The notes under the pieces were generated by a model. It ran no database searches. It had not been told where the DNA came from and was given only the letters and a program-made list of their open reading frames with translations. Shown one piece after another: positions 15,625 to 25,802 of a stretch of DNA of 64,000 nt; position 1 is the first letter of the stretch; each line of letters starts with the position of its first letter. The position numbers and the translations under genes were made by a program. Where the stretch lies: contig NZ_AP027365.1 in NCBI RefSeq assembly GCF_030295995.1, positions 1,178,001 to 1,242,000 on the forward strand, read 5' to 3'. Source of the DNA: Thalassotalea hakodatensis (GTDB lineage Bacteria > Pseudomonadota > Gammaproteobacteria > Enterobacterales > Alteromonadaceae).

Positions 15625-17748
15625 ATGAGTTATCAAGTCTTAGCAAGAAAATGGCGTCCGAAAAACTTTGCTCAATTAATGGGGCAAGAGCATGTGGTGG
15701 CGGTTTTATCTAATGCATTGCAGCAGCAAAGACTACATCATGCTTATTTATTTACGGGTACTAGAGGTGTAGGCAAAACAACGATAGCGAGAATTTTTGC
15801 TAAAAGCTTAAATTGTGCAGAGGGTGTAACAGCTCATCCTTGTGGGCAATGTGATGTATGTGAAGATATTGATCTTGGCCGTTTTGTTGATTTAATTGAA
15901 ATTGATGCAGCTTCTCGTACTAAAGTAGATGACACCCGTGAAATACTAGATAATGTGCAATATGCGCCTACAAGAGGCCGTTATAAGGTATATTTAATAG
16001 ACGAAGTGCATATGCTCTCACGTAGTAGTTTTAATGCCTTACTTAAGACCTTAGAAGAACCACCTGAGCATGTTAAGTTTATTCTAGCCACCACTGACCC
16101 TCAAAAATTACCTATTACGGTTCTTTCAAGGTGTCTTCAATTTCACCTTAAGGCGTTAACAGTCAACCAAATAGAACAAAAACTTTCGGAAATTTTACAG
16201 TCAGAAAACGTCCCAATAGATCCACAAGCACTGAACCTACTTGCAAAAGCAGCTAGAGGCAGTATGCGTGATTCACTGAGTTTGACGGATCAAGCAATAG
16301 CGCAAGGTAATGGTGAAATTATTGCTGCGAATGTTCAACAAATGCTCGGTGGTGTTGATCATAATTGGGTGTTTAAAATACTAATAGCCCTGATTAAAAG
16401 TGACAGTAAAGCGTTAATGAACCTCTCATTGGAAATCGCTTCATATTCTCCTAATTATGGCCGTTTACTTGCTGAATTAATACAGTTGTTACATCAAGTT
16501 GCGATTACTCAAGTGGTTGGTAAGCATTTTGATTTATCGCCAGAACATAACGTGCTCGTTGAAAAGTTTTGCCAAGCAATGTCGCCTGAAGATGTACAGT
16601 TGTATTATCAAATTGCATTAGCGGGTCGTAAAGACTTACCTTATGCTGCTGACGAACAAGCAGCCTTTGACATGGTATTATTACGATTACTCGCCTTTAA
16701 ACCACAAACGCATGCTGAAAATGTCTCAGTAACTGAAACAATTGATAATAAGGTCAGCTTTGATGAGATCCGTTTTTCTGAAGTTGAATTATCAACTGAT
16801 ATACAGTCAGGAGCTAATAAGGTAGAACAAACGGAAAAGGCTGCTCAAGAAATCATGCCATCGGCGGAAGATGCCAGTTGTGCTGTTAATGAAGAGACGC
16901 TCACAACTCAAATGACTGAGCTGGAATTAACAGCAGCTAGTTTGCGTGAAGATACAATACCCGCAGATTCATCTAACGACGTTGTTGCTCAAAAAGATTG
17001 TAAGGTTGTTGAACAACCTACAGCGCCTAATGAACATAAAACGAATGAAAATGCACTTGATACGCAGCAATCGGAAAGCACTACAGAAACTTCAAATATG
17101 CCGTCAGCAACGGTGGCTGATGAACTGGGGCAAGTAGCAACACCAGAAATTGCACAGGTATTAGCACGTCGAAATATGCTGAGAAGTCAAAAACAAGCGT
17201 TGGAGAATACTGAAAAAAAGTCTGATGACGCCGCAACGCGTCAAGAAACAACTGCAGTTGCTAATGTTGCAAAAAATAAGATCAAGCAAGTACCTGATAT
17301 TGAAACGATCCCTGAACAACCTTTTATTGAACAGGCGATTGATCCAAGTATTATAAAAAAAGCTAATCAAGTTGATAAATGGGCGAACATGATTGACGCT
17401 ATGGCATTAAATGGTCGGTTACGTCAATTAGCATTAAATGCAACGATTAATGAAAACACGAACGAAGAAAGTTTAGTGTTGTCGTTAAATCAATCAACAA
17501 AGCATCTGAAATCAGATGCAGCCATGACACAGCTCAATCAGTTTGTTTCAGAGTACTTTGGTAAAACAACAAGGGTAGAAGTCGTTATTGTTGATGAAAC
17601 CAATGATGATCCTGCACAAATACAACAAAAAATTAATGATAAACGTTACGAGTATGCGAAAACACTATTAAAAGAAGATGATCTCGTTATTGCGATGCAA
17701 GAGACTTTTCAAGCAGAGTTGAATGAAGATACGATAGAAGCAAGGTAG
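15625..17748 (+). CDS. dnaX: DNA polymerase III subunits tau and gamma
   Basis: The clamp-loader ATPase of the replicative polymerase. Residues 1-370 hold the conserved core: MSYQVLARKWRP, Walker A GTRGVGKTT, a zinc site of four Cys (CAEG, HPCGQCDVC), LIDEVHML and the sensor LSRC. A long acidic, variable linker follows, then the tau C-terminal domain. Full-length tau is 707 residues. A slippery A-AAA-AAG at 17214-17220 is in the right frame and a -1 shift reaches TGA at 17223, giving a gamma product of 533 residues ending KKV. See the separate signal entry. Confidence 0.96.
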   Translation: MSYQVLARKWRPKNFAQLMGQEHVVAVLSNALQQQRLHHAYLFTGTRGVGKTTIARIFAKSLNCAEGVTAHPCGQCDVCEDIDLGRFVDLIEIDAASRTKVDDTREILDNVQYAPTRGRYKVYLIDEVHMLSRSSFNALLKTLEEPPEHVKFILATTDPQKLPITVLSRCLQFHLKALTVNQIEQKLSEILQSENVPIDPQALNLLAKAARGSMRDSLSLTDQAIAQGNGEIIAANVQQMLGGVDHNWVFKILIALIKSDSKALMNLSLEIASYSPNYGRLLAELIQLLHQVAITQVVGKHFDLSPEHNVLVEKFCQAMSPEDVQLYYQIALAGRKDLPYAADEQAAFDMVLLRLLAFKPQTHAENVSVTETIDNKVSFDEIRFSEVELSTDIQSGANKVEQTEKAAQEIMPSAEDASCAVNEETLTTQMTELELTAASLREDTIPADSSNDVVAQKDCKVVEQPTAPNEHKTNENALDTQQSESTTETSNMPSATVADELGQVATPEIAQVLARRNMLRSQKQALENTEKKSDDAATRQETTAVANVAKNKIKQVPDIETIPEQPFIEQAIDPSIIKKANQVDKWANMIDAMALNGRLRQLALNATINENTNEESLVLSLNQSTKHLKSDAAMTQLNQFVSEYFGKTTRVEVVIVDETNDDPAQIQQKINDKRYEYAKTLLKEDDLVIAMQETFQAELNEDTIEAR
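17202..17243 (+). promoter_or_regulatory. Programmed -1 frameshift signal in dnaX
   Basis: All three parts of the E. coli dnaX signal are present: a Shine-Dalgarno-like GGAGA (17202-17206), the heptamer A-AAA-AAG in the zero frame (17214-17220), and after five bases a hairpin TGACGC (17226-17231) with GCGTCA (17238-17243). The shifted frame adds one valine and stops at TGA (17223-17225), producing gamma. Confidence 0.9.
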
Positions 17749-17808
17749 AAGCTTGAATTTTTGTTCGTAAGCCCCTATCTTTGGCATAAGTGTTAATTGG
17801 AGAAAAGT

Positions 17809-18135
17809 ATGATGAAAGGCGGAATGGGCAACATAATGAAACAAGCCCAACAAATGCAAGCAAAAATGCAGAAAATGCAAGAAGAGCTCGCAAATATGGA
17901 AGTGACTGGTGAGTCTGGTGCAGGTATGGTAAAAGTCACCATGACAGGTAGCCATAGTGTTCGTCGTGTAGAGATCGATGAGAGCCTTCTAGAAGATGAT
18001 AAAGAAATGGTGGAAGACTTAGTTGCCGCTGCAATTAATGATGCTGTAAGACGCGTTGAAGAGCAAAATAAAGAAAAGATGGGCTCTGTCACAGGTGGTA
18101 TGCAAATGCCTCCAGGGATGAAGATGCCGTTTTAA
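17809..18135 (+). CDS. ybaB: YbaB/EbfC nucleoid-associated protein
   Basis: The 108-residue protein matches the family end to end: [20 protein letters not shown] near the start, then [16 protein letters not shown] and a C-terminal Met-rich tail. YbaB dimers bind DNA like tweezers and affect nucleoid organisation. The ATG at 17809 follows GGAG (17799-17802); an upstream TTG overlaps that ribosome site and is rejected. In most relatives recR follows directly; here the operon stops at a terminator instead. Confidence 0.93.
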   Translation: MMKGGMGNIMKQAQQMQAKMQKMQEELANMEVTGESGAGMVKVTMTGSHSVRRVEIDESLLEDDKEMVEDLVAAAINDAVRRVEEQNKEKMGSVTGGMQMPPGMKMPF

Positions 18136-18153
18136 TTAATCAGAATAAAGAGA

Positions 18154-18179
18154 AAAGCCGACTTTCAGTCGGCTTTTTT
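18154..18179 (+). terminator. Terminator after ybaB
   Basis: Arms AAGCCGACT and AGTCGGCTT enclose TTC and are followed by six T, 19 bases after the ybaB stop. This ends the apt-dnaX-ybaB operon. Confidence 0.92.
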
Positions 18180-18195
18180 GGGTGTGAGTATTAGT

Positions 18196-18394
18196 TAACC
18201 TGAGCTCGGGATAACAACTTACTTTCTAGCAGTTGTTTTTCCTTATTACTGCGTTAAATTTATTTGCAATAGACAAGTTATTACCGCACAAATTTGCCTT
18301 GCACTAAGAAAAAGCTCCGTGCTAGAACAGTGTGATAAATAAAAAGCTTACCGTTTCAGTTGATTAGCTAACTTCTTATCCCAGGCTCAGGTTA
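18196..18394. mobile_element. MITE-like element, family 2
   Basis: A 199-base element with 19-base inverted ends: TAACCTGAGCTCGGGATAA on the left; the right end has the same sequence inverted with two central mismatches. No gene is inside. The right end stops one base before the stop codon of the neighbouring minus-strand gene. A joined pair of the same ends occurs at 34856-34873. Confidence 0.75.
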
Positions 18395-18395
18395 G

Positions 18396-19157
18396 TTACC
18401 ATTTTTTCTTAGGTTGAAAAAGTAAGTCTAAATCATCTTCCTCTGCTTTTGCTTTTTTAGCAGCATCTGCCGCATTTGAGTTTTTCAGCGCATCTGTGAT
18501 TAACTCAAGTTGCTCTTGAATTTCTTCGCGTTTTTTTATGGTGTATTCAGTTTGATGCGGGTGTTCGGTTAATGTTTGTATCGCTTTTTCATAATATTGA
18601 CGGGCTGAACCAAGCATTTCTTTACCATGTGCTTGAGACCCACGCTTATACAGACTTTCGATATTAATGCGAAGTTGCATTGCATCAAGCTTTTGATCTT
18701 CATGCATAAATGTTTGGGCATCTAAAGCACCCTTCGCTTGTTCAGATTTTAATGTAACTCTCAATTTCTTGATCGTTTGTAAGATGACCACTAGTTGTTG
18801 TTCGTTATCGGGTAATATAAAGGTATCATCTGTGGTTTGTGAGGCTAAATCTTCCGAGGCTGAAAGTCTTGCTTCCATTTCATTGATTCTATTTTTTATC
18901 CCTTTTAGCTCTGGTATTATTTGTGCCATTGCTTTCGCTGCATTTAAGCTTCGACGGTTGAGTATTTCAACAACCTTTGGGTTGGTAGGTAAGTGTGAAA
19001 GATTAAGAATCAACTCTTCTGTTTCATCAATAATTGCTTTTTGTTTGGCTGCTTTAGCTCGTTTATCTTGTTCTTGTTTTTCTTTGTGTTGTTGCACAGC
19101 ATTCACAAAAACAACAATGATCACAAGTGCGATAACTAAGCCTATAATAATACCCAT
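18396..19157 (-). CDS. Hypothetical membrane-anchored coiled-coil protein
   Basis: The 253-residue protein starts with one strong transmembrane helix (residues 2-20, GIIIGLVIALVIIVVFVNAV) and continues as a long charged, helical cytoplasmic region with heptad character (about 25-120) and a tetratricopeptide-like stretch near YKRGSQAHGKEMLGSARQYYEKA. It ends in an acidic segment and LLFQPKKKW. Homologues of this layout are usual in Alteromonadales but I know no function. Its stop abuts the end of the family 2 element. Confidence 0.75.
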   Translation of the reverse strand: MGIIIGLVIALVIIVVFVNAVQQHKEKQEQDKRAKAAKQKAIIDETEELILNLSHLPTNPKVVEILNRRSLNAAKAMAQIIPELKGIKNRINEMEARLSASEDLASQTTDDTFILPDNEQQLVVILQTIKKLRVTLKSEQAKGALDAQTFMHEDQKLDAMQLRINIESLYKRGSQAHGKEMLGSARQYYEKAIQTLTEHPHQTEYTIKKREEIQEQLELITDALKNSNAADAAKKAKAEEDDLDLLFQPKKKW

Positions 19158-19444
19158 ATTTTGTTTCTCAACTGATATTGCTACGATAACTTTTCTCAGT
19201 CTACAAAAAATGTTGAGCTTAGCATAGCGTTATCTTATATCTGGATATTCCTTGAAATGAAATATAATTAGATTTTAAATAAAAAGATTAAAAAATGTAC
19301 TTTTAATTTACCTTTTGTTGTAATATTCTTTCATTAAAGGGATTTATTATATTTTTATGAAATATTTTTACAAAAAAGCCAAAAGGCTATGGAATAAATT
19401 GTTATTTAAGTATATATTTTTGGCATAAGTCATTTGAAACATAG

Positions 19445-20422
<978 letters not shown>

Positions 20423-20432
20423 TGCTTTTAGT

Positions 20433-20470
20433 CAATGAGCTTTGTATTTTAGGTAATACAAAGCTCATTG
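20433..20470. terminator. Long hairpin between convergent cysB and sdaA
   Basis: A 16-base perfect stem (20433-20448 with 20455-20470, arms starting CAATGAGC and ending GCTCATTG) encloses the loop TTAGGT. There is no strong T run on either side, but the position between convergent stops suggests a bidirectional terminator or RNA 3'-end structure. Confidence 0.75.
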
Positions 20471-20473
20471 TGA

Positions 20474-21850
20474 TTAACATTCAATAATATTAACCGCTAA
20501 ACCGCCTCTTGACGTTTCTTTATACTTAGTCTTCATGTCATTACCGGTTTCCCACATGGTTTTTATAACTTTGTCTAAAGATACTTTTTGTGTACCGGTA
20601 CCTCTCAATGCTAAACGTGAAGCATTAATTGCTTTTACTGACCCCATAGCATTTCTTTCAATACAAGGTACTTGAACTAAGCCTCCTACTGGGTCACAAG
20701 TTAAACCAAGATTATGCTCCATACCAATTTCGGCTGCATTTTCTACCTGTTTAGGACTACCGCCCATTACTTCGGTTAATGCACCTGCTGCCATTGAACA
20801 AGCGACACCAACTTCAGCCTGGCAGCCACCTTCCGCGCCTGAAATCGTGGCATTTGTTTTATATAAAATACCGATTGCTGCTGCCGTTAATAAATAACGA
20901 ATACAGTCTTCATCGGTTACTGGTCTGATAAATTTGTCGTAATAGCATAACACCGCAGGAATAATGCCAGCAGCGCCGTTTGTAGGTGCTGTAACAACTC
21001 GGCTACCTGCGGCATTTTCTTCATTGACCGCAAGCGCAAATAGATTTACCCAGTCCATCGCACTTAGTGGGTCATTATTACTTTCAACAGATAACGATCG
21101 ATATAACGCTGGCGCTCTGCGGGTTACTTTTAAGCCGCCAGGTAAAATACCTTCGGTTTTCATGCCACGCTCAACACTGTCTTTCATGGCTTGCCAAATA
21201 TTAATTAACTCTTTTCTAATGACTTTTTCATCAGCCAAACATTTTTCGTTTTCCATCATGATTGTGCTGATACTTAAGCCTTTCTCAGCAGCCATACCAA
21301 TGAGCTCATCAGCACTTGAGAATTTATGCGGACGAACAATATTACTATGTAAGGAAAGTGCTTTATCTTTTTCTTTTTCAAAGTCACAATCTTGCACGAT
21401 AAAGCCACCGCCAATCGAGTAATAGGTTTCTTCAAAAATAACTTCATCATCTTGATAAGCATATAACGTCATTGCGTTAGCGTGAGCAGGTAAGGTTTTT
21501 CTTCGGTGATAAATGATCGCGTCTGATTTCGGAAACTGAACTTCTCTGCCTGAAGATAATGTGATCACTTCTGTTTTATTGACCTGATCAACAATGCGCT
21601 CAATAGAAGAGACCGCGATACCTTCAGGGGTTTCACCAAATAAACCTAATATAACGGCTTTACCTGTGCCGTGGCCGACACCTGTTTGTCCTAATGAGCC
21701 AAATAGCTCAACTTTAAACCGATCTACATCATCAATTAATTGCTGTTCTATAAGGTGATCAACAAATAATTTTGCTGCTTTCATTGGACCTACCGTATGA
21801 GAGCTAGAAGGGCCAATGCCTATTGAAAACATATCAAATACACTAATCAT
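20474..21850 (-). CDS. sdaA: L-serine ammonia-lyase
   Basis: SdaA deaminates L-serine to pyruvate with a [4Fe-4S] cluster. The 458-residue single-chain form starts [23 protein letters not shown], the substrate-recognition signature. The C-terminal catalytic half shows [12 protein letters not shown] and [12 protein letters not shown], whose cysteines match the cluster ligands. It is convergent with cysB, linking cysteine/serine metabolism by position only. Confidence 0.96.
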   Translation of the reverse strand: MISVFDMFSIGIGPSSSHTVGPMKAAKLFVDHLIEQQLIDDVDRFKVELFGSLGQTGVGHGTGKAVILGLFGETPEGIAVSSIERIVDQVNKTEVITLSSGREVQFPKSDAIIYHRRKTLPAHANAMTLYAYQDDEVIFEETYYSIGGGFIVQDCDFEKEKDKALSLHSNIVRPHKFSSADELIGMAAEKGLSISTIMMENEKCLADEKVIRKELINIWQAMKDSVERGMKTEGILPGGLKVTRRAPALYRSLSVESNNDPLSAMDWVNLFALAVNEENAAGSRVVTAPTNGAAGIIPAVLCYYDKFIRPVTDEDCIRYLLTAAAIGILYKTNATISGAEGGCQAEVGVACSMAAGALTEVMGGSPKQVENAAEIGMEHNLGLTCDPVGGLVQVPCIERNAMGSVKAINASRLALRGTGTQKVSLDKVIKTMWETGNDMKTKYKETSRGGLAVNIIEC

Positions 21851-21983
21851 ACTTTAAACCTGAATAATAATTCATTATTTTGTTTGTGGTGAAATAATCT
21901 TCGGTCATGATAACGTAAAGTTATACATTACTAAATAAGTTTAGTCGCTGAAAACGAAAATGTTTAACGCTAGTGTGAAAGTT

Positions 21984-22559
21984 TTAACGTAAATTTTCAC
22001 ATAAGTCTTTGAGGATCGCCGCCGTTGCTCCCCATATGTTGTGCTCGTTATATGGCATGTAATAAATTGGATGTTGACGCATTTTTCTCTCAACGGTAAT
22101 AATAATATGGTTTCTTTGGTCGATAAAATGCTGTAAAGGTACATGAAATACTTGTGCTACTTCATTTTGGTCAATAACGTAATGCTGTGATTGTGGTAAC
22201 AAGGCAATGACGGGTGTTATGGTGAAACCTGTGAGTGTTCGATATTCTGGTAGCTGTCCCAATATAGCAACGGAATCAGCTGCAAGTCCTATTTCTTCTT
22301 GTGCTTCTCGTAACGCTGTAGCAAAAATATTCGAATCATGTTTTTCTACTTTTCCCCCAGGAAAACTAATTTGACCTGGATGATGCTTTAAATGTGAAGC
22401 ACGCTTTGTGAGTACAACGTGTAGAGCGTTATTAATTTCAACAAGCGCAACTAACACTGCTGATTCTTTTATTACTCCACCTGTACCTAAAGGAGGTGAA
22501 GATACAGCAGCAGTTAGCGGGTGCAGATGAAACTTATGTAAAAACTCATGTTTATTCAT
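21984..22559 (-). CDS. nudL: CoA pyrophosphatase (Nudix)
   Basis: NudL-type Nudix hydrolases cleave CoA and its derivatives to 3',5'-ADP and phosphopantetheine. The 191-residue protein has the UPF0035 pattern TKRASHLKHHPGQISFPGG followed by the Nudix box (G..E.......REA.EEIGL; residues about 70-92). The 41-base gap to pabB is compatible with a shared transcript. Confidence 0.92.
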   Translation of the reverse strand: MNKHEFLHKFHLHPLTAAVSSPPLGTGGVIKESAVLVALVEINNALHVVLTKRASHLKHHPGQISFPGGKVEKHDSNIFATALREAQEEIGLAADSVAILGQLPEYRTLTGFTITPVIALLPQSQHYVIDQNEVAQVFHVPLQHFIDQRNHIIITVERKMRQHPIYYMPYNEHNIWGATAAILKDLCENLR

Positions 22560-22600
22560 AGCACAATGCTTAACATTAGCGATAAGGTAATTAATAAATG

Positions 22601-24001
22601 TTAAGGCATTGCAGCTAAGACAGGAAGTATTTTGTTAACTTTATCTAAGCTTTCTTGGTATTCGTCATCGACATTAGAATCGGCGACAATGCCACCACCT
22701 GCCCAACAATAAATGTGATTATTAGTGCATACCAGCGTTCTAATGGTGATACTGGTATCCATATTTCCGTTGGCAGAAATATAACCAATAGAACCACAAT
22801 AAATACTTCTTCGTTGTGGCTCAAGCTCGTCAATGATCTCCATGGCCCGTATCTTAGGAGCACCAGTAATAGAGCCTCCTGGAAATGCAGCCCGTAATAA
22901 ATCAATAGCGGTTTTATTTTCTTTAAGCGTTCCTTCAACGGTACTGACTAGATGATGAACAGCCGGAAAACTTTCTATTTCAAATAATTTAGGTACAACA
23001 ACACTGCCAGCTTCGCAGACTTTACTCATGTCGTTACGTAGCAGATCAACAATCATTAAGTTTTCTGCTTTATCTTTTTCAGATTGGCTGAGTAATGTCG
23101 CTTGCTGTTGGTCGGCTATTGGATCGGCTAAGCGAGCCATTGTGCCTTTAATTGGTTTTGTTTGTACTTTACTTTGTTTTGTTTGTATAAAGCGCTCAGG
23201 CGAAACACTTAGCACTGAAAAGTTATCAAACGTTAAGTAAGCGGAAAAGGGCGCTTGATTTGCTGCTCTTAATGCTAAATACGCCGAGAACTCATTACCT
23301 TGATAACGGCTAGAAAAGCGTTGTGTTAAATTGATTTGATAACAATCGCCTTCGGTTAAATAATGTTGAACACGGTTAAATTTTTCGGTGTATTGTGCTT
23401 TGGTAATATTATGTTGCCACGGAGCCGTTAGTTTGAATCTCGTTGGCTCATTTTGCGTGTTTTGCAAGTATTGTTTAACTGTTTGTTCTAACTGTGCGCG
23501 CTCATCTTCTATACATATTAGAAAAAATAGTTGTGTTTTATTATCGAAAATGATCCCATGAGTATAAATGCCAACGGCCATTTCAGGCATAGCAATATCT
23601 TTAATAGCTTGTTTGGGTAATTGTTCAAAACTTCTTCCTAAGTCATATGAGAAATACCCAACGGATCCTCCAGTAAATGGAAGTTCAGAGCTTGCTATTT
23701 CGATAGATTCGAAAATTGTAGACTGCAATGCAGATAAAGCAATAAGTGGATCTTCGTCAACAGGTAAGGTCGTTTTTTGCTGATTTTGTTCAATAACGAT
23801 TTGTTGATCATCGGCAATAATGGTCGCGCGGGGTTGCCAAACGATAAGGTCAAATTGGCTATCGATATGCCCTCTACTTGAAGAGTCAAGCCACATAGCC
23901 CAAGGCTGTTTGGCAAGTGGAGTGAAAACTTCAGCAGGGGTATAAGCATGACCAAAGTGTAAAGGTTTCGCGGTGATAATTGTTTTACAATGCTGCGACA
24001 A
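22601..24001 (-). CDS. pabB: Aminodeoxychorismate synthase component I
   Basis: PabB with its glutaminase PabA makes 4-amino-4-deoxychorismate for folate. The 466-residue protein has an N-terminal structural domain (PWAMWLDSSSRGHIDSQFD) and the chorismate-binding domain with KPIKGTMAR, AENLMIVDLLRND, FPAVHHLVSTVEGTL and PGGSITGAPK. The lysine of PIKGT distinguishes it from anthranilate synthase. No ATG is available near the N-terminus; translation seems to start at TTG (24001), so the exact start is uncertain. Confidence 0.93.
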   Translation of the reverse strand: MSQHCKTIITAKPLHFGHAYTPAEVFTPLAKQPWAMWLDSSSRGHIDSQFDLIVWQPRATIIADDQQIVIEQNQQKTTLPVDEDPLIALSALQSTIFESIEIASSELPFTGGSVGYFSYDLGRSFEQLPKQAIKDIAMPEMAVGIYTHGIIFDNKTQLFFLICIEDERAQLEQTVKQYLQNTQNEPTRFKLTAPWQHNITKAQYTEKFNRVQHYLTEGDCYQINLTQRFSSRYQGNEFSAYLALRAANQAPFSAYLTFDNFSVLSVSPERFIQTKQSKVQTKPIKGTMARLADPIADQQQATLLSQSEKDKAENLMIVDLLRNDMSKVCEAGSVVVPKLFEIESFPAVHHLVSTVEGTLKENKTAIDLLRAAFPGGSITGAPKIRAMEIIDELEPQRRSIYCGSIGYISANGNMDTSITIRTLVCTNNHIYCWAGGGIVADSNVDDEYQESLDKVNKILPVLAAMP

Positions 24002-24143
24002 TGTGAGTACCCGTTAAATATTCAAACGCCGCTACTAGCGAGCGCGATTCAAGCAGGGTATCATATCGGCAAAAATATAACTTTCAATACTTTCGCTATA
24101 GTTATTGTAGAAAGATCACACTGAAAATCGTTAAAGGGCAACC

Positions 24144-25679
24144 ATGGCTATTATTAAACAACAAGATATGATCGACAGCATTGCTGATGCTTTGCAATAT
24201 ATCTCTTATTATCACCCATTAGATTTTGTTCAAGCATTAGAAAAGGCTTACCACAAAGAAGAAAGCCAAGCAGCTAAAGATGCTATTGCACAAATACTCA
24301 TTAATTCGCGTATGTCAGCGCATGGTAAACGTCCTATTTGTCAAGATACGGGTATTGTTACTTGTTTTGTAAATATCGGTATGGAAGTGCAATGGGATAA
24401 AACCGATATGACCATTCAGCAAATGGTAGATGAAGGAACACGTCGTGCGTACTTGAACCCTGATAATCCTTTAAGGGCGTCAATTGTTGCTGACCCAGCA
24501 GGCGCTCGTAAGAACACTAAAGATAATACGCCATCTGTTGTTCATATTAACATGGTTGCTGGTAATGAAGTTGAAGTGATGATTGCAGCGAAAGGCGGCG
24601 GCAGTGAAAATAAAACTAAAATGGCTATGTTAAACCCAAGTGATTCTATCGCTGACTGGGTTGTTAAAACATTACCTACCATGGGAGCTGGCTGGTGTCC
24701 GCCTGGCATGATCGGTATTGGCGTGGGTGGAACAGCTGAGAAAGCTGGGGTACTTGCAAAAGAAAGTTTAATGGATCCCGTTAATATTCAAGAGTTAATT
24801 GATCGTGGGCCAGAAAATGCCGAAGAAGCATTACGTTTAGAAATTTACGAACGTGTCAATAAACTTGGTATTGGTGCTCAAGGCTTAGGCGGTTTAACAA
24901 CGGTTGTTGATGTTAAGGTTAACTCAGTACCAACGCATGCTGCGTCTAAACCTGTGGTGATGATCCCAAATTGTGCTGCTACACGTCATGTTCATTTTCA
25001 TCTAGACGGTAATGGCCCTGCTGATTTAACACCACCTAAATTAGAAGAGTGGCCAGAAATTACCTGGGAAGTTGGTGAAAATGTTCGCCGAGTAAATGTT
25101 AATGGCTTAACTAAAGCCGATATTGCAGAATGGAAAACTGGCGAAACCGTATTACTGTCAGGGAAAATTTTAACGGGTCGTGATGCGGCACATAAAAAAA
25201 TTCAAGAGTTATTAGCTTCTGGCGAAGGCTTACCTGCGGGGGTCGATTTCACTAATAAATTTATCTATTACGTTGGCCCCGTTGATGCGATTGGTGATGA
25301 AGCGGTAGGTCCTGCTGGCCCAACAACGGCAACACGCATGGATAAATTTACCGAAATGATGTTAGCTGATACTGGCTTATTAGGTACTATCGGTAAAGCT
25401 GAGCGAGGCCCAGCAACGGTAGAAAGCATAAAGCAGCATAAGTCGGTTTATTTAATGGCTGTTGGCGGCGCGGCATATTTAGTGTCAAAAGCCATTAAAA
25501 AAGCGCGAGTTGTCGCTTTTGAAGAGTTAGGTATGGAAGCTATCTATGAATTTGATGTGGAAGATATGCCCGTTACTGTTGCAGTTGACTCTACAGGTGA
25601 GTCAGCACACGTTACTGGACCAGCCATTTGGCAAGCAAAAATTGAAGAGCTCGACGACGCATTAACACCGAAGAAATAA
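24144..25679 (+). CDS. Fumarate hydratase, class I (iron-sulfur)
   Basis: A two-domain single-chain fumarase of 511 residues: the N-terminal catalytic domain with ICQDTGIVTCFVNIG, MLNPSDS and the GGTAEKAGVLAKES region, and the C-terminal domain (from about 330) with LLSGKILTGRDAAHKK and GPTTATRMD. It catalyses fumarate to malate with an oxygen-sensitive [4Fe-4S] cluster. It corresponds to FumA/FumB in layout. It has its own promoter region opposite pabB and ends at a terminator. Confidence 0.94.
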   Translation: MAIIKQQDMIDSIADALQYISYYHPLDFVQALEKAYHKEESQAAKDAIAQILINSRMSAHGKRPICQDTGIVTCFVNIGMEVQWDKTDMTIQQMVDEGTRRAYLNPDNPLRASIVADPAGARKNTKDNTPSVVHINMVAGNEVEVMIAAKGGGSENKTKMAMLNPSDSIADWVVKTLPTMGAGWCPPGMIGIGVGGTAEKAGVLAKESLMDPVNIQELIDRGPENAEEALRLEIYERVNKLGIGAQGLGGLTTVVDVKVNSVPTHAASKPVVMIPNCAATRHVHFHLDGNGPADLTPPKLEEWPEITWEVGENVRRVNVNGLTKADIAEWKTGETVLLSGKILTGRDAAHKKIQELLASGEGLPAGVDFTNKFIYYVGPVDAIGDEAVGPAGPTTATRMDKFTEMMLADTGLLGTIGKAERGPATVESIKQHKSVYLMAVGGAAYLVSKAIKKARVVAFEELGMEAIYEFDVEDMPVTVAVDSTGESAHVTGPAIWQAKIEELDDALTPKK

Positions 25680-25705
25680 ATACTTCTGTCGTTTATGATT
25701 AAGAT

Positions 25706-25737
25706 AAAGCGGCAAGTAAAATCTGCCGCTTTTTTTA
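25706..25737 (+). terminator. Terminator of the fumarase gene
   Basis: Arms AAAGCGGCA (25706-25714) and TGCCGCTTT (25724-25732) with a nine-base loop and a continuing T run. Confidence 0.92.
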
Positions 25738-25802
25738 ATGGTTGGCATTAGTGTTTTGTTATGCTTAAATGACTGTTCATATTTACAGTGTTTATTGGTG
25801 TT

